DNA of 64,000 nucleotides from Deltaproteobacteria bacterium (GCA_016704445.1 JADJAE010000029.1:1-64000); one strand, 5' to 3'. Counted from the first letter of the stretch, positions 19,701 to 28,444 are shown. Notes: generated by a model from the sequence alone, not told the origin. Numbers and translations: made by a program.

Positions 19701-21584
19701 GGAACCCTCCACCAGGGCCTCCTCGACGCGCTCACCCACGCCATCCCCCACGACGCCCTCTCTCAATGGTCCTCCGATATCTCCGACGACGTGGTCGGAT
19801 ATCCCTATCGGATTCCCTCGCTCACCCTCCACGGAGAGATTCCCTCCTCGGGTGAAGGCCGCGTCGAGGTGCGCTTCGCCGGCTTCGACGGAGAGCCCCG
19901 CTTTCCGAAGTACGATATCCAGCTCATCGTGGATGGCACGGTCCTCGTGGCGCTCACCCTCGTCGAGGTGCTGCTCCCCAAGGGGCCCATCGGCCGGGCC
20001 TCCCGCCTGGAGCGCCGCGCCTTCCTCCGCGACCGCCGCTTCGTCCCGGGCCTGCGCCTCTCCCGCGTCGAGGGCGCCTCCACCGTCGCCGCTCCCTCCG
20101 ACGTGAAGCCCAGCGACTGGCTCCCGGGCAACGTCGCCACCATCTACGGCGCTCCCTCGGGCAGCGACCTCATCGCCGAGGTCGCCGTGCGTGACCACGT
20201 CGCCTCGCGCGCCATCGTCCACCCGAGCACCGTGCGCCCCGCCGAGGATCTCCGCAGCGCCACCGTCGCCATGCGCCCGCTGCGCCGCCACTTCCTCGAC
20301 GTCGCTCGCGAGGGCGACGCCGTCCGGGTGACCGACGCCGGGGCCCCCGCGCTCGACCTCGCTCCCGTGGAGTCCTACTGGCGCAAGCGCTTCGCCATCG
20401 GACCGTGGCCCGTGGAGGACCTCTACTACGGCCTCGTCGAGCGCTTCATTGGCGACGTGGTGATCGCGGACCCGGAGGCCTTCGCCCGCGTCCGCGGCCG
20501 TAGCTGCCTCTACCTCGCCAACCACCAGGTGGCGGTCGAGTCGCTGCTCTTCTCGGTGATCGCCTCCGGCCTCTCCGAGGTCGCCACGGTCACCCTCGCC
20601 AAGGCCGAGCACCGCGGAACCTGGGTGGGCGAGCTCATCCGACACAGCTTCTCCTACCCCGGCATCACCGACCCGAAGCTCATCACCTTCTTCGACCGCG
20701 ATGACCGGGAGTCCCTCGTGCGCATCATCGGCGAGCTCGCCCAGGACATGGCGCAGCGGGGCAAGAGCGTGATGGTCCACGTGGAGGGCACCCGAGGGCT
20801 CTCCTGCCGCCAGCCGGTCATCAAGATGAGCTCGGCCTTCATCGACATGGCCTTCGCCGTGGGCGCTCCCATCGTGCCGGTGCGCTTCGTCGGAGGACTA
20901 CCCCAGGACGAGCTCTCGCAGCGCCTGGAGTTTCCGCTGGGCTACGGCCGCCAGGACATCTGGATCGGCCGCCCCATCGAGCCCGCCGCGCTCGCCTCGC
21001 TCCCGCTGAAGGAGCGCAAGCAGGTGGTGATCGACGCCATCAACGGCCTCGGCCCCGCTCCCTCCGACGAGCGCCCCACGGCCCCGGACCCCGCCTTCGC
21101 CCGCCGCGTCGAGCCGTGGACCGCCCGCTGCGGGGCCACCACCGAGCACGCCGTGCTCATGGCCACCCTCGACGCCCTCGGGTCCTACCGCTCCGAGGCC
21201 ACCGCCCGCTTCGTGGCAGGCGCCCGCGAAGGCGCGATCGTCACCGGGGAGGGACCCGCTGGCGAGTGGCTCGCAGGCTTCGCTCGATGGCTCTTCGGGG
21301 GGCGGCTCGTTGCGAGGCCGCGTTGGGGGGGCCCCGCCCGGGATGGAGGTTGCGGGCCCTCCCCCCCGCGCCCCCGCCCCCGGCCCCCCCGGGGGGGAGG
21401 GGCGGGGGCGAAGGGCCCGGGCCGGGGCCCCCCCCGCCGGGGCCCCCCCCCCGGCCCCTCCCCCCCCCTCCCCCCCCCCACCCCCCCCCCCCCCCCCCCC
21501 GCCCGGGGGGGGGGGGGACGGGGCACAAACAAAGAGAAAGGGGGCCAGGAAGGCCCGGGGCCCCGGCCAACACGGAAGGAATGA
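16713..21584 (+). CDS. pfa3: PUFA synthase subunit Pfa3, C-terminal part (DH-DH-DH-AGPAT)
   Basis: 1623 aa if started at GTG 16713; the frame is open from 16509, so it may simply continue Pfa3. Four FabA-like hot-dog folds form two dehydratases: catalytic His302 in 'AGHFHNDPCMPG' and His714 in 'KAHFFQDPVQPG', with partner folds at ~17000 and ~18280. A polyketide-type DH-like region follows ('WLGDHRPTWTLP', 'FHGPAFQML'). A 1-acylglycerol-3-phosphate acyltransferase ends it: 'ANHQVAVES' (His1271, an HX4E form of the usual HX4D) and 'HVEGTRGLSC' (Glu1358). The AGPAT would move the finished chain directly to a lysophospholipid. The last ~80 residues, from about 21326, are encoded by a G/C-only patch and are not reliable. 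Confidence 0.87.
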   Translation: MTSATPVPTAPSGHPGPRFNRAQLETLASGSISSVFGPAFASQDAYARQVRMPMPPLLLADRVTGIDAVPNSMGVGTLWTETDVTPESWYLHEGRMPAGIMIESGQADLLLISWLGIDRLNQGERVYRLLGCELTYHGELPQPGETLSYEIHVDGHAQQGDVRLFFFHYDCRVNGELRLSVRHGQAGFFTDEELANSGGILWDATTGEHSSTAQLDAPLVPCTKRSFSHDDLRAFAEGRVADCFGPGFEKARTHVRSPRISAGRMLFLHEVVDLDPTGGPWQRGYLRAEAPITADDWYFAGHFHNDPCMPGTLMFEGCLQAMSFYLVAMGFSVDRDGWRFEPVTGTKIPMRCRGQATPESRHLTYEIFIEEVIAGPVPTVYADLLCTVDGRKAFHARRVGLRLVPSWPLDHWAHLPALSGSDPAHAAMDLRRLGGLSGYVEPKAVAVVDGFAFDYASLIACAWGRPSAAFGPMYTRFDSTRGVARLPGPPYHFMSRITRADAPLGVLQPGGVIEAEYDIPPGAWYFDLNGHPTMPYCVLMEAALQPCGWLASYIGSALTTDVDLLFRNLDGTGTFYEEIFPTSGTLRTRVKVTDVSRSAGMIIESFEVECFIGQTLVYKMNTVFGFFPAEAFVNQVGLPVTPEDRARIESPSEVLIDLRARPAKYFEGSPRLPAPMLCMLDRITAWEPDGGKKGLGWARAEKDVRYDEWFFKAHFFQDPVQPGSLGIEALVQLLQFAMIERSMADGVANPRFEPVAVGKPATWKYRGQVVPKNKRITTEIAILEVGNDGGVPFAVAEGSLWVDGKRIYHTRQLAMRIVPGAEPPLPPKGLSSNNEETLDPSTDLWLGDHRPTWTLPALPMMSMVDRLAGAVARSGAMVTGLSEVQVHRWLPFPGTPVRLRTEVKDGGEVTLSAFREAREAALSRFEPVASGRVLTDTRYPSPPAPLSPLSDAVPAEDPYRSAALFHGPAFQMLRSWSIGARGSSALVDLSLRGVPRGTLHQGLLDALTHAIPHDALSQWSSDISDDVVGYPYRIPSLTLHGEIPSSGEGRVEVRFAGFDGEPRFPKYDIQLIVDGTVLVALTLVEVLLPKGPIGRASRLERRAFLRDRRFVPGLRLSRVEGASTVAAPSDVKPSDWLPGNVATIYGAPSGSDLIAEVAVRDHVASRAIVHPSTVRPAEDLRSATVAMRPLRRHFLDVAREGDAVRVTDAGAPALDLAPVESYWRKRFAIGPWPVEDLYYGLVERFIGDVVIADPEAFARVRGRSCLYLANHQVAVESLLFSVIASGLSEVATVTLAKAEHRGTWVGELIRHSFSYPGITDPKLITFFDRDDRESLVRIIGELAQDMAQRGKSVMVHVEGTRGLSCRQPVIKMSSAFIDMAFAVGAPIVPVRFVGGLPQDELSQRLEFPLGYGRQDIWIGRPIEPAALASLPLKERKQVVIDAINGLGPAPSDERPTAPDPAFARRVEPWTARCGATTEHAVLMATLDALGSYRSEATARFVAGAREGAIVTGEGPAGEWLAGFARWLFGGRLVARPRWGGPARDGGCGPSPPRPRPRPPRGGGAGAKGPGRGPPRRGPPPGPSPPLPPPTPPPPPPARGGGGRGTNKEKGGQEGPGPRPTRKE
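21326..21520. other. G/C-rich low-complexity patch over the pfa3 3' end
   Basis: About 195 bases almost wholly of C and G runs, including a stretch of roughly 30 C broken by one A near 21480. Normal coding composition stops near 21320 and resumes near 21525. The true Pfa3 C-terminus and the spacing to the next gene are therefore uncertain. It resembles the patch at 757-1188. Confidence 0.72.
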
Positions 21585-21591
21585 CCCGCTG

Positions 21592-24500
21592 ATGTCCCTG
21601 ATCCACCGCCCGTTTCGCCGCGTCGGGGTCGTCAACCGTGGAGAGGCCGCCGTGCGCTTCCTCCGAGCCGCCCGCGCGTGGTCCAAGCGCCACCGGGAGC
21701 CCATGGAGGTCGTCGCGCTCTATACGCACCCCGACCGCGACGCGATGTTCGTGCGCGAGGCCGACGAGGCCATCCTGCTCGGCGACGCGCTGGTCCCCGG
21801 GTCCACCGGCGCGATGCGCAGCGCCTACCTCGACGTGCCTCGGGTGGTGTCGCTCCTCGTCGAGGCCGGCTGCGACGCCGTCTGGCCGGGCTGGGGCTTC
21901 GTCTCCGAGCGACCCGACTTCGCCGACGCCTGCGCCGACTCGGGCCTGGTCTTCATCGGCCCGTCGGGCTCGTCGATGCGCCTGCTCGGCGACAAGATCG
22001 GCGGCAAGCGCGTGGCCGAGGACAACGGCGTCCCGGTCACCCCCTGGAGCGGCGGCCCGGTGGTCGACGCCGCCGAGGCCACCCGCCACGCCGAGCGCAT
22101 CGGATACCCCGTGCTGCTCAAGGCCGCCGCGGGCGGCGGTGGCCGGGGGATCCGCATCGTGCGCGCCGCCGACGAGGTCGCCGCGGCCTTCGCCAGCGCC
22201 TCCGCCGAGGCCCGCGCGGCCTTCGGTGACCCGACCCTGCTGGTGGAGTCCTTCGCCCCGGAGGCGCGCCACGTCGAGGTGCAGATCATCGCCGACTCGC
22301 ACGGCCGCGTGCACGCCGTCGGAACCCGCGATTGCAGCATGCAGCGCCGCCACCAGAAGGTGCTGGAGGAGGCCCCCGCGCCGGGCCTCGGAGCCCTGGA
22401 GGAGCAGCTCAAGGACGCCGCGATCCGCATCGCCCGCGCCAGCGGGTACGTGAACGCAGGGACGGCGGAGTTCCTGGTGCGGCCCGACCTCTCGGGCTTC
22501 TACTTCCTGGAGATGAACACCCGGCTCCAGGTGGAGCACCCGGTCACCGAGTGCGTGACGGGCCTCGACCTCGTCGGGATGCAGATCGACGTCGCCCGAG
22601 GCGAAAGACTCCCCGAGTCGCTGCCCCCCGCCCGAGGCCACGCCGTCGAGGCGAGGCTCAACGCAGAGGACCCCGACGAGGGCTTCCGCCCCAGCGCGGG
22701 GCGGCTCATCCGCTTCGAGCTCGCCACCGGCCCCGGGGTGCGCGTCGACTCCGGCTTCCTCGCGGGCGACGTGGTCCCCGGCGAGTTCGACTCCATGCTC
22801 GCCAAGGTCATCGCGACAGGGCCCACCCGCGAGGACGCCCTCGCCCGCCTGGAAGAAGCCCTCGCCCGCAGCACCGTCGCCATCGAGGGCGGCGCCTCCA
22901 ACCGCTCGCTGCTGCTGGAGCTCGTCGACCACGACGCCATGCGCGAGGCCCGGGTCACCACCCGCTGGCTCGACCACCACATCGCCGATCGCCCCGGCGC
23001 CCTGGCTCGCCCTCACCTCGACGCCGCCCTGGTCGCCGCCGCCGTCGGGGAGCACCAGCGCGCCCGCGCCGACGAGATCGCCGAGGTGATGCTCCACGCC
23101 CACCGGGGGATGCCCACGAGCGTCCCCCAGGCGGAGCCTCGCTCCTTCCGCTTCGCCGTCGGCGGGGCCTCGCTCTCCCTGGACGTGCTCGCCACCGGGC
23201 CCGAGCGCTACCTCATCACCTGCGCCGGACAGTCGGCGGAGGTCACGTACCAGTCCACCGGACCGGGCACCGCGGTGCTCACCCTCCACGGCCGCCGGCT
23301 CGGCGTGGTGCAGGTGGTCACCCCCACGGCGCTCCACGTCGAGGTCGACAGCGTCGCTCACCGCCTCGCGCGCGCCTCCGACGGACGCGTCGTGGCGCCC
23401 GTCCCCGCGGCGGTGACGCAGGTGTGCGTGCGCGAGGGCGAGGTCGTCGCCGAGGGCGACCGGCTCATGACCCTGGAGGTCATGAAGATGGAGATCGCCA
23501 TCGAGGCCCCGGTGGGAGGGCGCATCGGGCGGCTCCTGGTGGGCGCCTCGTCGCTGGTCACCGCGGGGCAGTGCCTCGCCGTCATCGAGGGCCGCGACGC
23601 CGAGCGCTGGTCCGCCGTGGAGGGCCTCGCCCCGCTGCGCGCCGACCCCGCCGTCGAGCCCGACACGCACGCGGCCGCGATGCGCCTCGGGGTGATCCTC
23701 GGCTACGACCACCCCGCCCGCGAGGTCGTCGCCTCGCTGGCCCTGCTGCGCGACCACAAGGTGCGCGTGGGCCGCGGCGAGCTCGCCCGGCTCCTCGACG
23801 CCTACGTCTCCCACGAGCGCCTCTTCGAGACCGCCCCCGGCCCCGACGGCGTGGCGCCGGTCGACCACCTCGCGCGCTACCTCCGCCCCCGGCGGGGCGA
23901 CGCCCAGGGCTTCCCCGAGGCCTTCGTGGCGCAGGTGCGCGCCGCCCTCCTCTGGCACGACGTGAGGGACGCCGACGCGGCCGCCCGGCACGACGACGCC
24001 ATGCTCCGCATCCTCCAGGCGCACCGGGCGCTCGGGCTGCGAGACCGGGTGATCCTCGGGGTGCTGACGGCGGTGGTGCGGGCCGACCACGACGACGCGA
24101 CGGAGTCCGAGCGCAGCACGCTGAGGGAGCGCCTCGAGGCCTTCGCGGCGATGGTGGTGCAGCGCGACCGCGCCCTCTCGGAGGCGGCTTACACGGTGGT
24201 GTATCACCTCTGCGACCGCCCCCGGCAGCGCGCCCAGGCCCGCACCCTCTCCCGCGCCGCCGAGGAGGCCTTCTCCCGCCTCGTCTCCCCGACGGCCTCC
24301 GCGGCCGTTCGCGCCGCCGTCGAGGAGGAGCTCGACGCGCTGCCTCACGGGGCCCTGCTGGCGCTGATCCCCGTGGCCCCGGCGCTCGCCCGCAGCGCCC
24401 CTCGCGCGACGCTGCTCGACCTCCTGGTGCGTCGGCTCCACCCCGACGCCGAGCGCGTGGAGACCTCCGCGGACGCCGCGACGGCGGCCCTCTACGCCAC

Positions 24501-27063
24501 GCCCGGGGCCTCGGTGCTCTCGGTGCTGTCGAGCCCCTCGGAGATGGTCGCGGACGCCGCAAGGGCGCTCGACCTGCTGCCCGACGGCGACCGTTCGCTG
24601 GAGATCGACGCCTTCGTGGCCGAGCCCGACCCCTCGTGGCTCTCGGCCTTCGACGAGGGCGGAGCGGCCTCGCTCGGGGGGCTGCCGAAGCGGGTGCGCC
24701 GCTTCTCGGTCAACTGGGGCAACGTGGAGCACGGGCGGCTGAGCCGCACCTTCACCCGCGACGCCGACGGTCTCTTCGCGGAGGACCGCTTCCTCCGGGA
24801 CTTCCACCCGGCGCGCATCGAGGCCTGCGAGATCGAGCGCCTCGGGGCCTTCGAGCTGGAGCGCCTGCCCGCCCCGGGGGAGGTCTTCCTCGCGGTGGCC
24901 CGCTCCCGTCAGGACCCTTCGGACCAGCGCCTCGTGTGCATCGTGGAGGTCGAGCGCATCGACCCGGAGCGCGACCCGGAGACGGGCGCGCTGCGGTCGA
25001 TTCCGGGCTTCGAGCGGGTGTACCTCACGGCGCTTCACGCCATGCGCGACGCCCAGGCCGTGCGCGCCCGCGACCCGAAGCCCTTCTGGAACCGCCTCGT
25101 GGTCTTCACCCGCCCGCTGCTCACGCTCACCCGCGACGAGATGATGACCGTGACCCGCCGTCTCGCTCCGGCGACCGCGGGGCTCGGGCTGGAGAAGATG
25201 ATCCTCCGGGCGCGTCGTCCCGACCCGTCCCATCCGCTCGGCCGCCCGCTTCAGGTCGAGTGGACCAACCCCACCGGCCACGGCGCCACGCTCACCGCGA
25301 CGGACCCCGACATGGAGCCCGTGAGCGTGCTCACCTCGGACGAGCGACGCATCGTCGAGGCGCGCCGCAAGGGCCTCTTCTACCCCTACGAGCTGCTGCG
25401 GGCGCTCTCTCGCGACGACGACGCGGGCCCCTTCCCCCGCGGCAGCTTCACCGAGCTCGACCTCAGCCCCGACGGAGAGAGCCTGGTGCCCGTGTCGCGC
25501 CCCTTCGGGCAGAACAGCGCCTACCTTGTGGTGGGCGTGGTGACCAGCCGCTACGAGCCCTTCCCTGACGGGCTCTCGCGGGTGCTGCTGGTGGGCGACC
25601 CCACGCGGGGCATGGGCTCGCTCGCGGAGCCCGAGTGCCGGCGCATCATCGCGGCCCTCGACCTCGCCGAGCGCGAGGGCATGGCGGTGGAGTGGGTGGC
25701 CGTCTCCAGCGGCGCGCGCATCGCCATGGACAGCGGCACGGAGAACCTCGACTGGACCGCGCGGGTGCTCGCCCGCATCGTGCGCTTCACCCAGGCGCGA
25801 GGGACGATCAACGTCATCGTGGACGGCATCAACGTCGGCGCCCAGAGCTACTGGAACGCCGAGGCCACGATGCTCCTCCACTGCCGCGGGGCGCTGATCA
25901 TGACGCCTCAGGGCTCCATGCTGCTCACGGGCAAGCGCGCCCTGGAGTACGCCGGGAGCGTCGCCGCGGAGGACAACAACGGCATCGGCGGCTTCGAGCG
26001 GGTGATGGGGCCCAATGGCGAGGCGCAGTACTTCGCGCCCGACCTCACGGCGGCCTACCAGCTTCTCTTCCGCCACCTCGCGTTCACCCAGATCGCGCCG
26101 GGGGAGAGGCGTCCGAGGCGGCTCAGGTCGCTCGATCCGGTGGAGCGCGACGTGACGCTCGCGCCCTACGGAGCGGACGGCGAGGCGGAGGGATACCGCA
26201 CCGTCGGGGAGATCTTCGACGAGGCGACCAACCCGGGTCGCAAGCGTCCCTTCAGCATCCGCCCGGTGATGCGCGCGGTGCTCGACCAGGACGTCGCCCC
26301 ATTGGAGCGCTGGGCCTCGTGGCAGGGCGCCGAGAGCGCCGTGGTGTGGGAGGGCTCGCTCGGCGGAGACCCGGTGTGCTGCATCGGCATCGAGTCGCGG
26401 CCCATCCCCCGCCGCGGCGACGCCCCCGCCGACGGCCCCGACCACTGGACCAGCGGGACCCTCTTCCCGCTCTCCTCTCGCAAGGTCGCCCGCGCCATCT
26501 CCGCCGCCAGCGGCGCTCGCCCGGTGGTGGTGCTCGCCAACCTCTCTGGCTTCGACGGATCGCCCGACTCGCTGCGCCACCTCCAGCTGGAGCACGGCGC
26601 GGAGATCGGCCGCGCGGTGGTGAACTTCGAGGGGCCCTTCGTGTTCTGCGTGGTGTCCCGCTACCACGGCGGCGCCTACGTGGTGTTCTCCCGCGCGCTC
26701 AACCCCGCGGTGGAGGCGCTTGCGCTGCGAGGCTCCTTCGCGAGCGTCATCGGCGGCGGACCGGCCGCCGCGGTGGTCTTCCCAGGCCTGGTGCGTCGTC
26801 GCGCGGACTCCGACCCGGAGGTGGTGGCGGCCCGTCGCGCGCTGGAGGCGGCACCCCCGTCGATGCGCTCGGCCGCGGCGGGCGAGCACGAGCGGGTGTT
26901 GAAGCAGGCGCAGGCGAGGGCGCAGGCGGCCATCGCGAAGGAGTTCGACGGGGTGCACACCGTGGAGCGGGCGCTCGCGGTGGGCAGCCTGGACGGGGTG
27001 ATCGCGGCGGAGACGCTGCGGCCCAGGCTGGTGGCGAGGGTGCGGGGCGCTCAGCCTTCCTGA
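21592..27063 (+). CDS. Single-chain acyl-CoA carboxylase (BC-BCCP-CT), eukaryotic ACC-like
   Basis: 1823 aa from ATG 21592. Biotin carboxylase (~1-470): 'VVNRGEAAVRFLRA', ATP-grasp loop 'LLKAAAGGGGRGIRIV', 'SMQRRHQKVLEEAP', 'EMNTRLQVEHPVTE'. Biotin carrier (~590-670): Lys632 in 'EVMKMEIAIEAPVGG'. A ~430-aa helical middle region has no motif I can name. Carboxyltransferase halves (~1110-1820): 'RGMGSLAEPECRRII', 'VSSGARIAMDSGTE', 'LTGKRALEYAG', 'GGFERVMGPNGEAQYF', 'VLANLSGFDGSPDSL'. This is the eukaryotic ACC order, shorter in the middle; most bacteria split it over four genes. It starts 7 bp after the pfa3 stop, so it probably supplies malonyl-CoA to the PUFA synthase (inference). Other short acyl-CoA substrates cannot be excluded. 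Confidence 0.88.
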   Translation: MSLIHRPFRRVGVVNRGEAAVRFLRAARAWSKRHREPMEVVALYTHPDRDAMFVREADEAILLGDALVPGSTGAMRSAYLDVPRVVSLLVEAGCDAVWPGWGFVSERPDFADACADSGLVFIGPSGSSMRLLGDKIGGKRVAEDNGVPVTPWSGGPVVDAAEATRHAERIGYPVLLKAAAGGGGRGIRIVRAADEVAAAFASASAEARAAFGDPTLLVESFAPEARHVEVQIIADSHGRVHAVGTRDCSMQRRHQKVLEEAPAPGLGALEEQLKDAAIRIARASGYVNAGTAEFLVRPDLSGFYFLEMNTRLQVEHPVTECVTGLDLVGMQIDVARGERLPESLPPARGHAVEARLNAEDPDEGFRPSAGRLIRFELATGPGVRVDSGFLAGDVVPGEFDSMLAKVIATGPTREDALARLEEALARSTVAIEGGASNRSLLLELVDHDAMREARVTTRWLDHHIADRPGALARPHLDAALVAAAVGEHQRARADEIAEVMLHAHRGMPTSVPQAEPRSFRFAVGGASLSLDVLATGPERYLITCAGQSAEVTYQSTGPGTAVLTLHGRRLGVVQVVTPTALHVEVDSVAHRLARASDGRVVAPVPAAVTQVCVREGEVVAEGDRLMTLEVMKMEIAIEAPVGGRIGRLLVGASSLVTAGQCLAVIEGRDAERWSAVEGLAPLRADPAVEPDTHAAAMRLGVILGYDHPAREVVASLALLRDHKVRVGRGELARLLDAYVSHERLFETAPGPDGVAPVDHLARYLRPRRGDAQGFPEAFVAQVRAALLWHDVRDADAAARHDDAMLRILQAHRALGLRDRVILGVLTAVVRADHDDATESERSTLRERLEAFAAMVVQRDRALSEAAYTVVYHLCDRPRQRAQARTLSRAAEEAFSRLVSPTASAAVRAAVEEELDALPHGALLALIPVAPALARSAPRATLLDLLVRRLHPDAERVETSADAATAALYATPGASVLSVLSSPSEMVADAARALDLLPDGDRSLEIDAFVAEPDPSWLSAFDEGGAASLGGLPKRVRRFSVNWGNVEHGRLSRTFTRDADGLFAEDRFLRDFHPARIEACEIERLGAFELERLPAPGEVFLAVARSRQDPSDQRLVCIVEVERIDPERDPETGALRSIPGFERVYLTALHAMRDAQAVRARDPKPFWNRLVVFTRPLLTLTRDEMMTVTRRLAPATAGLGLEKMILRARRPDPSHPLGRPLQVEWTNPTGHGATLTATDPDMEPVSVLTSDERRIVEARRKGLFYPYELLRALSRDDDAGPFPRGSFTELDLSPDGESLVPVSRPFGQNSAYLVVGVVTSRYEPFPDGLSRVLLVGDPTRGMGSLAEPECRRIIAALDLAEREGMAVEWVAVSSGARIAMDSGTENLDWTARVLARIVRFTQARGTINVIVDGINVGAQSYWNAEATMLLHCRGALIMTPQGSMLLTGKRALEYAGSVAAEDNNGIGGFERVMGPNGEAQYFAPDLTAAYQLLFRHLAFTQIAPGERRPRRLRSLDPVERDVTLAPYGADGEAEGYRTVGEIFDEATNPGRKRPFSIRPVMRAVLDQDVAPLERWASWQGAESAVVWEGSLGGDPVCCIGIESRPIPRRGDAPADGPDHWTSGTLFPLSSRKVARAISAASGARPVVVLANLSGFDGSPDSLRHLQLEHGAEIGRAVVNFEGPFVFCVVSRYHGGAYVVFSRALNPAVEALALRGSFASVIGGGPAAAVVFPGLVRRRADSDPEVVAARRALEAAPPSMRSAAAGEHERVLKQAQARAQAAIAKEFDGVHTVERALAVGSLDGVIAAETLRPRLVARVRGAQPS

Positions 27064-27563
27064 ACGGTCACCCGGATCATCTTCACCGGGGTGCGCGGCC
27101 GGTCGTTGCGGTCGGTGGGGGTCGTCTCGATCTTCTTCACGACGTCCATGCCTTCGAGCACCTTGCCGAACACCGGGTGCTTCGACGCGCCGGGCGAGAA
27201 CCAGTCGAGGAAGGAGTTGTGCACCGTGTTGATGAAGAACTGGCTCGACCCGCTGTTGGGCGCGCCGGTGTTCGCCATCGACAGCGTTCCGGGCTCGTTG
27301 GAGAGGCGCGCCGCGAACTCGTCCTTGATGGTGCCGTCGGGGCCGTCGCCGGTGCCCGCGCGCCCGCTGTTCGGGTCCTTGCTGTGGGGACACCCGAACT
27401 GGAGCATGAAGTTGTTGATGACGCGGTGGAAGTGGAGCCCGTCGTAGAAGCCGGACTTCGCGAGCTTCACGAAGTTGCCAGCGGTGATGGGCATCTGGTC
27501 GACGAAGAGCTCGATCTTGATGTTGCCGAGGGAGGTTTCCAGGAGGGCGGTGGGGTTGCTCAT
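27051..27563 (-). CDS. ppiB: Cyclophilin-type peptidyl-prolyl cis-trans isomerase
   Basis: 170 aa, cytoplasmic (no signal peptide), the usual PpiB length. The core is clear: 'YDGLHFHRVINNFMLQFG', 'GTLSMANTGAPNSGSSQFFI' and 'HPVFGKVLEGMDVV'. It speeds proline isomerisation during folding. It converges on the carboxylase gene and overlaps its 3' end by 13 bases. Confidence 0.93.
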   Translation of the reverse strand: MSNPTALLETSLGNIKIELFVDQMPITAGNFVKLAKSGFYDGLHFHRVINNFMLQFGCPHSKDPNSGRAGTGDGPDGTIKDEFAARLSNEPGTLSMANTGAPNSGSSQFFINTVHNSFLDWFSPGASKHPVFGKVLEGMDVVKKIETTPTDRNDRPRTPVKMIRVTVQEG

Positions 27564-27652
27564 GCGCGAGACCCTACCAAAAGAACGGCCGGGTCAAAGG
27601 CCCCGATGCGCGCGGACGGTGGGAGCGTTTGTGACGGGCCGCTACCTCCGGG

Positions 27653-28444
27653 TCAGTACCCCGTCCCGTTGACCATCGCGAACTCCTGATCGAGCCCGAC
27701 GCGGGCGTTGTCGCCGCGCCCGACGCCCTGGAAGGCCTGCGCGAGGGTCGGCCGGGTGAGCCGCTGGTGGAGGTACTCGCGGCCGTCCTCCCAGGTGCCC
27801 TCGAAGGCCCGCAGCGCTCGCTCTCGCAGCGCCGGAGGGAGCGCCTCGGCGACGGTGGTGGGCGCGCCTCCGACCGCGTCGCTCCAGTAGGGGGTGAGCC
27901 CGCTGTACAGCATCGAGGTCACGTCGTCGCCGCGCACGTTGGGGCCGTATTTGAACTCCGACTTGTTGTACTCGCTCCCATCGAGGGCCGCGGGCTGGTC
28001 GAAGCGCTCGGTCTCCGGGTCGGCTCGCAGCCGCTCGTAGAGCCCGAGGAGCACCGCGGTGCCGAGCTCCAGCGGGAGGTGACGGACGAGCCCCACCCAG
28101 CGCACGGCGCCGTCGTGGTGGGAGCGCTGCCCGCAGGAGATGCGAGCGCAGGCGCGCAGGACGTCCTCGGTGGTCCCGGCCACCAGCGCCTCCACCGACG
28201 GGAGGGCCGAGGCGCGCCAGCGCTCGTAGAGGTCGGCCTTGGTGGGCTTCTTCAGCCACTGCGACGACGACCAGATCGGCTCCGGGTGGTGGTCGAACTC
28301 GACCAGCGCGAAGTCCGCGCCGAAGAAGCTGTCGGGCTTCGGAGCGGTCCAGCGTCGGAGCACCGTCCCCCGCTTGGAGCCGTTGAAGGACTTGGAGTGG
28401 ACGCGCTCGGCGCTCGGGGCGGGGGCTGCTTTCCTGGTGGCCAT
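27653..28444 (-). CDS. Hypothetical protein (263 aa)
   Basis: I start at ATG 28444 because the longer upstream frame overlaps the divergent gene and loses natural composition. The N-terminus is basic ('MATRKAAPAPSAERVHSK'). The body has regular charge and hydrophobic patterning with several Trp and Tyr residues ('FDHHPEPIWSSSQWLKK', 'KSEFKYGPNVRGDD'). No signal peptide, membrane helix or known motif is seen. It is transcribed divergently from 28485, only 40 bp away. Confidence 0.6.
   Translation of the reverse strand: MATRKAAPAPSAERVHSKSFNGSKRGTVLRRWTAPKPDSFFGADFALVEFDHHPEPIWSSSQWLKKPTKADLYERWRASALPSVEALVAGTTEDVLRACARISCGQRSHHDGAVRWVGLVRHLPLELGTAVLLGLYERLRADPETERFDQPAALDGSEYNKSEFKYGPNVRGDDVTSMLYSGLTPYWSDAVGGAPTTVAEALPPALRERALRAFEGTWEDGREYLHQRLTRPTLAQAFQGVGRGDNARVGLDQEFAMVNGTGY

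Noticed and set aside
21241..27393. A 2050-aa open frame antisense to the carboxylase
   Set aside because: Its composition (His, Arg, Gly, Val rich with no domain) is the normal shadow of a high-GC gene; the plus strand has clear BC, BCCP and CT motifs.
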